Shown piece by piece: positions 1 through 6,847 of a DNA stretch of 13,524 nucleotides. Below the pieces are notes generated by a model. It was not told where the DNA came from. It was given only the letters and a program-made list of their open reading frames with translations, and made no database searches. Position numbers and translations under genes: made by a program. This stretch comes from an uncultured bacterium (GTDB lineage Bacteria > Bacillota > Clostridia > Oscillospirales > Oscillospiraceae): positions 1-13,524 of the forward strand of contig CASEKM010000053.1 of the NCBI GenBank assembly GCA_949288405.1. Reading direction: 5' to 3'. How positions within the stretch are numbered: position 1 is the stretch's first letter; every line of letters starts with the position of its first letter.

Positions 1-419
1 TTGCCCCGCAGCTCGGAGCCCACGAACTTATACTTGTCCCAGTTCTTGTTCACCTTCACGTCGGCGTTGGCGGGAATGGTGTGACGGGCCACGTCCAGCA
101 TCTTGGAAATGGTCAGCTCGGCCACGGCGTTGGCGTTCATGCCGGGGGCATTGAAGACCTGGATGCCCTTGGCCTTGGCGGTATCCATGTCAATGTGGTT
201 CAGACCCACGGAGCACACGCCGATGACCTTCAGGTTCTTGGCGGCGTCCAGGATCTCCTTGTTGATGGCGGGGTCCACGCGCATGATGAGCACGTCATAG
301 TCGGGGATCAGCTTGGCCAGCTCCTCCTGAGTGGGCAGCATGTGGGTATCCACCTGCATATACTTGCTGAACTCCTCCCCGATGCTGCTGTGGACGGCGT
401 CAATGATCAGACATTTCAT
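1..419 (-). CDS. 2-hydroxyacid dehydrogenase, N-terminal part (cut by the window edge)
   Basis: This is the first 139 residues of a D-isomer-specific 2-hydroxyacid dehydrogenase (the family of phosphoglycerate dehydrogenase, hydroxypyruvate reductase and D-lactate dehydrogenase). These enzymes reduce 2-keto acids or oxidise 2-hydroxy acids with NAD(H) in the cytosol. Family marks are VIGVCSVGLNHID (residues 65-77), FNAPGMNANAVAELT (89-103) and the helix SKMLDVAR (105-112). The gene runs off the left edge at ELRG, just before the Rossmann GxGxxG motif would begin, so the cofactor site and the catalytic Arg/Glu/His are not visible and the substrate cannot be named. The ATG at 419 follows an AAAGGAAG ribosome site about 10 bases upstream. 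The gene is divergent from a LysR regulator, a layout in which the regulator often controls the divergent gene (inference). The family call is secure; the exact enzyme is open. Confidence 0.88.
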   Translation of the reverse strand, partial: MKCLIIDAVHSSIGEEFSKYMQVDTHMLPTQEELAKLIPDYDVLIMRVDPAINKEILDAAKNLKVIGVCSVGLNHIDMDTAKAKGIQVFNAPGMNANAVAELTISKMLDVARHTIPANADVKVNKNWDKYKFVGSELRG

Positions 420-469
420 GGCGATCGAACTTCCTTTCTCTCAAATCACAATTTTCATTGGATATGGTC

Positions 470-486
470 TGCGGGCGGTCCCCGCA
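470..486. other. Small hairpin in the dehydrogenase leader
   Basis: TGCGGG (470-475), a five-base loop and CCCGCA (481-486) form a 6-bp perfect stem about 50 bases upstream of the dehydrogenase start. A T-rich run begins about ten bases further right on the plus strand, too far for a standard terminator. It may be an operator half or a leader structure. The stem is short enough to be chance in GC-rich DNA. Confidence 0.3.
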
Positions 487-619
487 CTGCCATTCTTTTT
501 TGGTATGCTCCTGCGGATTTGCAGTCGATAACAGCATACATTTCCAGGGCAGAACAGGCCGCTTTTTTCATTTTGCCCTGTATTTTGATACTATTAAACC
601 ATAAAATTGACATTCCGAA

Positions 620-635
620 CAGCAGATTTTTGCTG
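620..635. promoter_or_regulatory. Possible operator palindrome upstream of the lysR promoter
   Basis: CAGCA-GATTTT-TGCTG is a 16-base inverted repeat with 5-base arms. It ends four bases before the -35 box of the lysR promoter, the usual place for a LysR autoregulatory site. It does not show the classic T-N11-A spacing, so the assignment is tentative. Confidence 0.3.
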
Positions 636-639
636 ATGG

Positions 640-668
640 TTGCCACAGCTTTTTCGTTGTGGTATACT
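640..668 (+). promoter_or_regulatory. Sigma-70 promoter of lysR
   Basis: The -35 box TTGCCA (640-645, five of six consensus bases) and the -10 box TATACT (663-668, five of six) are separated by exactly 17 bases. Transcription would start near 675, giving a leader of about 50 bases before the lysR ATG at 725. This also argues against an in-frame upstream GTG at 659, which would lie inside the promoter. The promoter probably also serves the CLC gene, which follows without a gap large enough for its own promoter. Confidence 0.75.
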
Positions 669-724
669 GGAGGAGACCCAAGGAAAAAATGACAGTTCTC
701 ATTCATTTTTTGGAAGGAGGCCCT

Positions 725-1690
725 ATGAATTTTCTCCATCTGAAATATTTCCTGCTCGTAGCCGAGGAGCTGAATATCACCCGGGCGGCGGAGCGGCTGT
801 ACATCTCCCAGCAGTCTCTGAGCAACCACATCAGCAACATGGAGAAGGAGCTGGACGTGAAGCTGTTCACCCGCTCCCCCAAGCTGTCCCTCACCTATGC
901 GGGGGACCTGCTGGTGGAGACCGCCACCCAGATCCTGGACCTGCACAGCCAGTACCTGGCCAAGGTGGGGGACATCAACCGGCACTACATGGGGGTGCTG
1001 CGCCTGGGCATCTCCCACACCTGCGGCCTGGCCCTCCTCCCGGAGATCCTGCCCCAGTTCCAGGCGGAGTTCCCCATGGTGGAGTTCTCCCTGTTCGAGG
1101 GCAACTCCACCCATCTGGAGGACGAGCTGGCCCACGGCCGGGTGGACCTGATCGTGTGCTTTCAGCCCATTATGATGGAGGGGGTGGAGGTGGTCCCCCT
1201 CACCGAGGAGACCCTGATGCTGGTGGTGCCCAAAACCTTCACCGACCAGCTCTTCGGGGACCGGGCGGAGGAGGTGCGGGAGCAGTTCGCCTCCGGGGCG
1301 GACATCGACTGCTTCCAGCACCTGCCCTTCATCCTCATCAAGCGGGGCAACCGCACCCGCAGCACGGTGGACCAGTACTTCAGCCGCCACTTCTTCAAGC
1401 CCAAGCTGATCCTGGAGACGGAGAACACCATCACTACCCTGGCCATGGCCGAGGCGGGGGTGGGCATCACCATCTGCCCGGAGCTGTTTTTAAAGACCAT
1501 CCACGTCACCGCCTCCCAGTCCTCCACCGACCAGCTGGACTTCTTCCCCCTCACCGACCCCTCCACCATCTGCAAGCTGGTGGTGGGCTACCGCCGGGAC
1601 CGGTACCTGTCCCACTTCGGCGAGCGCTTTATCCAGCTCACCCAGGACGCCCTCGGGGTGGCGGAGACCTCCATCCCCGCCGGGGCATAA
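725..1690 (+). CDS. LysR family transcriptional regulator
   Basis: This is a 321-residue DNA-binding regulator of normal LysR length. The N-terminal winged helix-turn-helix covers residues 2-60: FLHLKYFLLVAEELNITRAA, then the recognition helix around ISQQSLSNHISNMEKELDVKLF. A linker helix and a periplasmic-binding-protein-like effector domain (about 90-300) follow, starting at GVLRLGIS and containing AEAGVGITICPE. The start at 725 is chosen because GGAAGGAGG lies four bases upstream and residue 1 begins the standard LysR N-terminus. It is divergent from the 2-hydroxyacid dehydrogenase, and its stop codon is part of the ribosome site of the CLC transporter. Either neighbour could be its target. 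The ligand cannot be read from sequence. The family call is secure. Confidence 0.95.
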   Translation: MNFLHLKYFLLVAEELNITRAAERLYISQQSLSNHISNMEKELDVKLFTRSPKLSLTYAGDLLVETATQILDLHSQYLAKVGDINRHYMGVLRLGISHTCGLALLPEILPQFQAEFPMVEFSLFEGNSTHLEDELAHGRVDLIVCFQPIMMEGVEVVPLTEETLMLVVPKTFTDQLFGDRAEEVREQFASGADIDCFQHLPFILIKRGNRTRSTVDQYFSRHFFKPKLILETENTITTLAMAEAGVGITICPELFLKTIHVTASQSSTDQLDFFPLTDPSTICKLVVGYRRDRYLSHFGERFIQLTQDALGVAETSIPAGA

Positions 1691-1700
1691 GGAGCGCGCC

Positions 1701-2933
1701 ATGGAACAGCCGACCAAGGACCGCCTTTACCGCAGTGCGCTCCAGGTGTTGCGCTTTCTCAAGTGGGTGCTGTACTCCGGGGCCACCGGACTTCTGGTGG
1801 GGGCGGTGGCCTCCGCCTTCCACCTGGGCATCGACTGGGGGGCCCATCTGCGGGCGGACCGCCCCTGGGTGCTCCTCCTCCTGCCCCTGGGGGGCGTGGC
1901 CATCGTCTTGCTCTACCGCCTGAGCGGCATGGAGAAGGACCAGGGCACCAACCTGGTGCTGGTGGCCGTGCGGGAGGCGGAGCCCATGCGCCTGCGCACC
2001 GCCCCGCTGATCTTTCTGGCCACCATCCTCACCCACCTGGTGGGGGGCTCCGCCGGGCGGGAGGGGGCGGCCCTCCAGCTGGGGGGCTCCCTGGGGGCCT
2101 GGATGGGCAAGGCCGTCCACCTGGACGCCAAGGACCGGCGGGTGATGGTCATGTGCGGCATGTCCGCCGCCTTCTCCGCCCTGTTCGGCACCCCCATGAC
2201 GGCGGTGCTCTTCTCCATGGAGGTGGTCAGCGTGGGGGTGATGTACTACGCCGCCCTGGTGCCCTGCACCGTGTCTGCCCTCACCGCCTTCCAGGTGGCC
2301 CAGGCCATGGGCCTGCACCGGACGCCGGGCTATGAGATGGGGGCGGCCTCCGCCCTGAGCCCGCTGACCATGGCCCAGGCCGCCGCCCTGGGCCTGCTGT
2401 GCGCCCTGGTCTCCATCCTGTTCTGCAAGGTCATGCACACCGCCCCCAAGGTGTACGCCCGCTTTCTCCCCGATCCCCTTCTGCGGGCGGCGGCGCTGGT
2501 GGGGAGCCAGGACTACAACGGGGCGGGGGACGCGGTCATCCGGCGGATGCTCTCCGGCGAGACCATCCCGGCGGCCTTTCTGCTGAAGATCCTGTTCACC
2601 GCCCTCACCCTGGGGGCCGGCTTCCGGGGCGGCGAGATCGTCCCCGCCCTGTTCACCGGGGCGGCCTTCGGTACCCTGGCGGGCCCGCTGCTGGGCCTGC
2701 CCCACGGCTTCGGCGGGGCCCTGGGGATGGCGGCGGTGTTCTGCGGGGCCACCAACTGCCCCATGACCTCCATGATGCTGGCCTTCGAGCTCTTTGGCGG
2801 GGAGGGCCTCCCCCTGTACGGGCTGTGCTGCGGGGTGTCCTATATGCTCTCCGGCTACTACGGGCTGTACAGCGAACAGAAGATCGTCTACTCCAAATTC
2901 CGCACCCAGTGGGTAAACAAAAAGGCAAAATAG
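1701..2933 (+). CDS. CLC family anion transporter, CLC-F (fluoride/proton antiporter)-like
   Basis: This is a 410-residue membrane protein with the CLC fold: many hydrophobic helices and three ion-path motifs in order. Canonical CLC proteins read GSGIP, GREGP and GxFxP. Here the motifs are GTNLV (82-86), GREGA (119-123, gating glutamate E121) and GGEIVP (310-315). From what I recall of the families, an asparagine-containing first motif, a non-proline residue after GREG and the GGE(V/I)xP motif mark the CLC-F clade, which expels fluoride in exchange for protons. The late tyrosine motif GYYGLYSEQKIVYSK (385-399) also fits. The ATG at 1701 is preceded by TAAGGAG (1688-1694), which contains the stop of lysR, so the two genes are probably coupled in translation. 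No fluoride riboswitch is visible upstream. The CLC family is certain; fluoride as substrate is a motif-based inference. Confidence 0.93.
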   Translation: MEQPTKDRLYRSALQVLRFLKWVLYSGATGLLVGAVASAFHLGIDWGAHLRADRPWVLLLLPLGGVAIVLLYRLSGMEKDQGTNLVLVAVREAEPMRLRTAPLIFLATILTHLVGGSAGREGAALQLGGSLGAWMGKAVHLDAKDRRVMVMCGMSAAFSALFGTPMTAVLFSMEVVSVGVMYYAALVPCTVSALTAFQVAQAMGLHRTPGYEMGAASALSPLTMAQAAALGLLCALVSILFCKVMHTAPKVYARFLPDPLLRAAALVGSQDYNGAGDAVIRRMLSGETIPAAFLLKILFTALTLGAGFRGGEIVPALFTGAAFGTLAGPLLGLPHGFGGALGMAAVFCGATNCPMTSMMLAFELFGGEGLPLYGLCCGVSYMLSGYYGLYSEQKIVYSKFRTQWVNKKAK

Positions 2934-2935
2934 GC

Positions 2936-2978
2936 AAAAAGATCCCTCCGCGGCGCCGGGCCGCGGAGGGATCTCTTT
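2936..2978. terminator. Bidirectional intrinsic terminator between the CLC gene and mrp
   Basis: GATCCCTCCGCGG (2941-2953), a 7-base loop and CCGCGGAGGGATC (2961-2973) form a perfect 13-bp stem. The left side is flanked by five A (2936-2940) and the right side by TCTTTC, so a U-rich tail follows the hairpin in both directions. It starts three bases after the CLC stop and lies about 20 bases past the stop of the converging mrp gene. One hairpin therefore probably terminates both. Confidence 0.88.
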
Positions 2979-2996
2979 CATTCAGCTCTGGGGCGC

Positions 2997-3806
2997 TCAG
3001 CCGTCCAGCTGCTGGGCCACGCCCTCCAGGTAGTTCACCTTCAGGTTCTCCGCCTGGCCGGCGTCGATGGCGGCGGCCACCTCCGGGTCGATGGGCAGCT
3101 GGGCCAGCAGGGGCAGCCCCAGCTGCATGGCCTCCTGCTCCAGGTGGCTCTTGCCGAAGATGGCGTGCTTGGCGCCGCAGTCGGGGCACTGGTACCAGCT
3201 GTAGTTCTCGATGAGGCCCAGCACGGGAATGGACATCATCTGGGCCATGTGCACCGCCTTGGTGACGATCATGGACACCAGGTCCTGGGGGGAGGTGACC
3301 ACGATCAGCCCGTCCACCGGCAGGGACTGGAACACGGTGAGGGGCACGTCCCCCGTTCCGGGCGGCATGTCCACGAACATATAGTCCACGTCGCCCCACT
3401 CCACGTCGGTCCAGAACTGCTTCACCACCCCGGCGATGACGGGGCCCCGCCAGATGACCGGGTCGGTCTCGTTGTTGGTCAGCAGGTTCAGAGACATGAT
3501 CTTGATGCCGCCGGGGGTCACGGCGGGCTGGATACCGTCGTCGGTGGCCATAGCGTGCTCATGGATGCCGAAGGCGGCGGGGATGGAGGGGCCGGTGATG
3601 TCCGCGTCCAGGACGGCCACCTTCTTGCCCCGCTTGGCCATAGCGGCGGCCAGGGAGGCGGTGACGGTGCTCTTGCCCACGCCGCCCTTGCCGCTGATGA
3701 CGGCGATGACCCGCTTGATGCTGGACTTGGCGTTGGCCGGGGCCCTCAGGTCCCGGGAGGAGCAGTCCGCGCTGCAGGAGGAACAATCGTGCGTACAATC
3801 TGACAT
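2997..3806 (-). CDS. mrp: Mrp/NBP35 family iron-sulfur cluster carrier ATPase
   Basis: This is a 269-residue P-loop ATPase of the Mrp/ApbC/NBP35 family, cytosolic proteins that hold and pass on [4Fe-4S] clusters. The deviant Walker A motif GKGGVGKST is at 39-47, followed by VLDADITGPSIP (65-76), DMPPGTGD (146-153, Walker B region) and the CPDC pair at 207-210 that binds a bridging cluster in the family dimer. The N-terminus carries four cysteines at 4, 8, 11 and 15, a possible extra cluster site. The DUF59 domain found at the front of many Mrp proteins is absent. The start at 3806 is preferred over an upstream in-frame ATG at 3857, because AAAGGAG lies about 10 bases before it and the upstream extension would be out of character. 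It has its own promoter and lies just after mrdA on the same strand. Confidence 0.93.
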   Translation of the reverse strand: MSDCTHDCSSCSADCSSRDLRAPANAKSSIKRVIAVISGKGGVGKSTVTASLAAAMAKRGKKVAVLDADITGPSIPAAFGIHEHAMATDDGIQPAVTPGGIKIMSLNLLTNNETDPVIWRGPVIAGVVKQFWTDVEWGDVDYMFVDMPPGTGDVPLTVFQSLPVDGLIVVTSPQDLVSMIVTKAVHMAQMMSIPVLGLIENYSWYQCPDCGAKHAIFGKSHLEQEAMQLGLPLLAQLPIDPEVAAAIDAGQAENLKVNYLEGVAQQLDG

Positions 3807-3872
3807 TTTTGAAAAACTCCTTTCTGCCCACACACAAAAAAGGAGGGCATCGAACACAGTTCAAACACCACT

Positions 3873-3900
3873 ATTATAGCGGTTTTCCAGGCATTTGCAA
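3873..3900 (-). promoter_or_regulatory. Promoter of mrp
   Basis: Read on the minus strand, TTGCAA (3900-3895), a 16-base spacer and a perfect TATAAT (3878-3873) form a good sigma-70 promoter about 65 bases upstream of the mrp start. It lies in the 110-base gap after mrdA, where no terminator is seen. mrp could therefore be transcribed both from here and by read-through from the mrdA operon. Confidence 0.7.
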
Positions 3901-3916
3901 GTCCTTTCCAGGGCAG

Positions 3917-6220
3917 TCACGGCACCAGGGTGTTTTCCGTGACGATATCCCCCTGGCTGTCGGGGGCGGTGAAGTAGTAGGTCAGGATCTCCGCCGCCAG
4001 CGAGGCCAGCACGGAGCCGCTGCCGCCGTGCTCCACCACCAGGGAGACGGCGATCTCCGGGTCGTCATAGGGGGCGTAGCACACGAAGACGGCGTTGGAG
4101 TCGCTGGTGGAGCTCACCTGGGCGGAGCCCGTCTTGGCGCCCACCTCCACCGGCACGTTTCGGAAGGCGTTGGCCAAAGAGCCGTCGTTGGTGGTCAGGT
4201 CGTGCATGCCCTCGGTCACCGCCTCCAGGTTCTCCGGCGCAATGTCCAGCTCCGCCTGGACCTGGGGCTCGTACTCATAGATCACCTGGGAGAAGTCGCT
4301 GGACTTCACCTCTTTCAGCAGGTGGGTGGAGTACCGGGTGCCCCCGTTCACCAGGGTGGAGATATAGTTGGTCAGCTGGATGGGGGTGACCTGGGTGCTC
4401 TCCTGGCCGATGGCCACGGAGGCGATGTTGCCCTCGTACCAGGTGCCCCCCCGGGACTCGGTGTACTCGGGGCTGGCCAGGGTGCCGGCGCTCTCCCCCA
4501 CCTCGATCCCGGTCTTCTGGCCCAGACCGAACATCTCGGCGTACCGGTCCAGGGCCTCGATGCCCACCTGATAGCCCACCTCATAGAAGAAGTAGTTGCA
4601 GGACACCTCGATCGCCTCGGTCACGTTCACCAGACCGTGGTTGCCCCCGTACTGCCGGAAGATCCAGCACTGGGGCTGGGGAGAGGTCCAGCGGGTGTAC
4701 CGCCCCTCGTCTTTGATCTTTGTGGAGGGCGTGATTTTTTCCGTCTCCAGACCGGCCACGGCGGTGATCATCTTGAAGGTGGAACCGGGGGGATACAGGC
4801 CGCTGAAGGCCCGGTTCAGGAAGGGCGTCAGGGGATCCTCATAGTTTTCCTGATAGTCCTCGTTGTAGGTGGTCAGGGAGAAGGTGGGGTAGGAGGCGGC
4901 GGCCAGGATCTCTCCGGTGTCCACCAGCTGCACCACGCAGGCGGCCCCCTCCACCTGGTCGCTCAGACCGGGCACCCGGGCGGCCAGCAGGTCCTCCACC
5001 ATCTTCTGCAATTCGATGTCGATGGTGAGGAACACATTGTCCCCCGGCTGGGGGGCCTGGGCCTCCCCGGTCTCCTCGTCCGGCAGCCACACGGAGGAGG
5101 TGATCTTCCCCTCCTCATTGCGGGTGATGGCCCGCACCCCCGGTTCCCCGTGGAGGTAGCTCTCAAAGGCCAGCTCGGCCCCCTCCCGGCCCACCTTGTC
5201 GTTCTGTGTGTAGCCCTGGTCCAGCCCCAGGTAGTAGTCCACCACGTCGGCCTCCATGGAGGCCACCCGGCCCAGGATGTGGGCGGCGCACTCGGTCTCG
5301 TACTTGCGCACGGAGGTGGTCTCGATCTCCACCCCCTTCAGGCCCAGCTCCTTGACCCGGGTGATAAAGTCCACGTCCACGTCCTCGGCAAAGTAGTACA
5401 GGGGCCAGTTGGTGATCCGGTTGCGGTAGTAGAGCTCAAAGAGCACCCCCGCCGCCGCCCGGGCGTCGGTCTGGGACATGTCCCCGATGTTCAGGGTGGG
5501 GACCTCCCCGCCGGATTCCTCCGCCGCGTCCTCGTCCACCGCGCCCTCGCCCTGGATGCCGAAGTCCCTGCACATCATCCCCAGCAGCTCCTCGGCGGTG
5601 GGCAGCTGGTAGGGCTCCGGCTCCTCCTGGGGCTCCTCCTCCGGCCCCATGCCGAAGAAGGCCTTGATCTTGTCCCACAGGCCGGGCTCCTCCCCGCCGG
5701 CGGTCTCCGACTCCGGGATCTCCCCCTCCGCCAGGTCCTCCGGGTCCTCGATCCACCCCATGTACACCGCCAGACGGCCCAGCTGGGTCATGCTGTAGAC
5801 GGTCTCCCCGTTTTCATCGGTCTCCGCGGTGTAGAAGGGGCGCTCCACCGTGTAGGCGAAGGGGGCCGTGGTGGTCATGGGCAGGCTGTCCGCCCAGGTC
5901 ACCCCCTCCTCCCGGCACACCTGAATGAGGGAGAGCAGCGTCTGGCACCGCTCCTCCTCCGTCTTCCCCATCAGGGACAGGCTCAGGGTCACTTGGTAGG
6001 AGATCTGGTTGGACACCAGCACCTGGCCGTTCCGGTCCAGGATGGGGCCCCGGCTGGCGGGGACGGTCTCCGTCTCATAGGTGCGGGCCACCGACTCCCG
6101 GGCGTACTCCGCCCCGTTGGTGTACTGGATGCTGTACAGGTTGGAGCATAAAACGGTCATCAGGACGGCCAATATCACCACCACACCCAGGATGCGGCGG
6201 CCAAACTGTTTGGGATCCAT
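3917..6220 (-). CDS. mrdA: Penicillin-binding protein 2, class B transpeptidase for cell elongation
   Basis: This is a 767-residue class B penicillin-binding protein that cross-links peptidoglycan with the elongation (rod) complex. A short cytoplasmic start and one membrane anchor (about 11-31) are followed by the family dimerisation motif ASRGPILDRNG (55-65). The transpeptidase domain (about 390-750) shows all three catalytic motifs: SxxK at S480-TF-K483 with the nucleophile S480, SxN at S540-C-N542, and KTGS at 696-699. A glutamate- and proline-rich stretch at about 155-245 interrupts the N-terminal domain and contributes to the large size; E. coli PBP2 is about 630 residues. The ATG at 6220 follows GAGGAGG at six bases. 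The gene lies 37 bases after mreD in the maf-mreC-mreD-mrdA operon, which supports PBP2 (elongation) over PBP3 (division). Confidence 0.95.
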   Translation of the reverse strand: MDPKQFGRRILGVVVILAVLMTVLCSNLYSIQYTNGAEYARESVARTYETETVPASRGPILDRNGQVLVSNQISYQVTLSLSLMGKTEEERCQTLLSLIQVCREEGVTWADSLPMTTTAPFAYTVERPFYTAETDENGETVYSMTQLGRLAVYMGWIEDPEDLAEGEIPESETAGGEEPGLWDKIKAFFGMGPEEEPQEEPEPYQLPTAEELLGMMCRDFGIQGEGAVDEDAAEESGGEVPTLNIGDMSQTDARAAAGVLFELYYRNRITNWPLYYFAEDVDVDFITRVKELGLKGVEIETTSVRKYETECAAHILGRVASMEADVVDYYLGLDQGYTQNDKVGREGAELAFESYLHGEPGVRAITRNEEGKITSSVWLPDEETGEAQAPQPGDNVFLTIDIELQKMVEDLLAARVPGLSDQVEGAACVVQLVDTGEILAAASYPTFSLTTYNEDYQENYEDPLTPFLNRAFSGLYPPGSTFKMITAVAGLETEKITPSTKIKDEGRYTRWTSPQPQCWIFRQYGGNHGLVNVTEAIEVSCNYFFYEVGYQVGIEALDRYAEMFGLGQKTGIEVGESAGTLASPEYTESRGGTWYEGNIASVAIGQESTQVTPIQLTNYISTLVNGGTRYSTHLLKEVKSSDFSQVIYEYEPQVQAELDIAPENLEAVTEGMHDLTTNDGSLANAFRNVPVEVGAKTGSAQVSSTSDSNAVFVCYAPYDDPEIAVSLVVEHGGSGSVLASLAAEILTYYFTAPDSQGDIVTENTLVP

Positions 6221-6257
6221 GGAAAACCTCCTCTCTTGAGGAACTGCCGGGGGCGCT

Positions 6258-6770
6258 TCAGGCCAGGCGGGTGCCCCCCACCCGCCGGTAGATCAGATGG
6301 AACAGTGCGTACACCGCCGGGGTCCAGCACAGGGACAGCAGCATCTCCGGCACCGCCACCCGCAGCAGCACGTCCAGGGTGTCCAGGCGGATGAACAGGG
6401 CCCGGATCAGCTGCAGCCCGTCCAGCACCCCCAGCACCACCCCGGAGCACAGCAGACAGCTGAAGAAATTCTGACTGAGCACATACTGGGCGGCGGCGCC
6501 CACCGCCATCCCCGCCAGGGTCATGCCGAACACCAGGCCGCCGAAGCCGCCGGGGTAGGACAGCTCCCACAGCAGCCCCACCGCCAGGCCGAAGCCCGCC
6601 CCGGCATAGGCCCCCTCCAGCACCGCCACCGACACCACCGCCAGGGGCAGCAGCAGGGGGATGATTCCGAAAAAGGTCAGCCGGTTGAGCACAAAGGCGT
6701 CCAGCACCCACACGGGCAGCAGCCCCAGGGCGTAGAAGAGCCACTTATGAATTTGATCCCGGGTGGTCAC
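6258..6770 (-). CDS. mreD: Rod shape-determining protein MreD
   Basis: This is a 170-residue membrane protein with about five hydrophobic segments (roughly 10-30, 34-52, 55-70, 78-96, 104-122, and a weaker one near 140-160). MreD is the poorly conserved integral membrane partner of MreC in the rod complex that directs lateral wall synthesis. Recognition rests on length, the hydrophobic pattern, the segment GFGLAVGLLWELSYPGGFGGLVFGM in the middle of the protein (59-83), and position between mreC and mrdA. The start codon is GTG at 6770, with GGAG seven bases upstream. A 77-base gap with a short tandem repeat separates it from mreC. Sequence alone would give a weaker call; with the neighbours it is firm. 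Confidence 0.9.
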   Translation of the reverse strand: MTTRDQIHKWLFYALGLLPVWVLDAFVLNRLTFFGIIPLLLPLAVVSVAVLEGAYAGAGFGLAVGLLWELSYPGGFGGLVFGMTLAGMAVGAAAQYVLSQNFFSCLLCSGVVLGVLDGLQLIRALFIRLDTLDVLLRVAVPEMLLSLCWTPAVYALFHLIYRRVGGTRLA

Positions 6771-6785
6771 GATATCACTCCGTTC

Positions 6786-6813
6786 AATTAGGAATTAGGA
6801 GTTGGGAATTGAT
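6786..6813. repeat. Short heptamer tandem repeat between mreC and mreD
   Basis: Four 7-base units lie in a row: AATTAGG, AATTAGG, AGTTGGG and AATTGAT. They sit in the 77-base gap between the mreC stop and the mreD start. The stretch is much richer in A and T than its surroundings. It lies about 10 bases upstream of the mreD ribosome site, so it would be part of the operon transcript. Confidence 0.6.
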
Positions 6814-6847
6814 GAATTCCGGAAACGCGTCCAGTTCTGAAGCGTCT

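Larger units (their letters stand above)
420..724. promoter_or_regulatory. Divergent control region between dehydrogenase and lysR
   Basis: This 305-base stretch is clearly richer in A and T than the genes around it and holds no credible gene. It contains the leaders of two divergent genes: the dehydrogenase to the left and the LysR regulator to the right. On the right side lie a good sigma-70 promoter (640-668) and a short inverted repeat just upstream of it (620-635). On the left side lies a small hairpin (470-486) in the dehydrogenase leader. I could not pick a convincing -35/-10 pair for the dehydrogenase. LysR-type regulators commonly bind such regions and control both themselves and the divergent gene; that this one does so is inference. 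Confidence 0.6.

Noticed and set aside
659..724. Upstream GTG start for the LysR gene
   Set aside because: It lies inside the promoter and before the strong ribosome site. The family N-terminus begins at 725.
1500..1700. Fluoride riboswitch ahead of the CLC gene
   Set aside because: The lysR coding region runs to within ten bases of the CLC start, and I saw no riboswitch-like motif there or in the lysR leader.
3809..6151. Very long open frame on the plus strand opposite mrdA (780 codons)
   Set aside because: It is a mirror of GC-rich codon use in mrdA. Its protein is rich in H, G, L and V with no domain, and mrdA has all three catalytic motifs. Similar mirrors occur opposite the U32, dut and DUF2262 genes.
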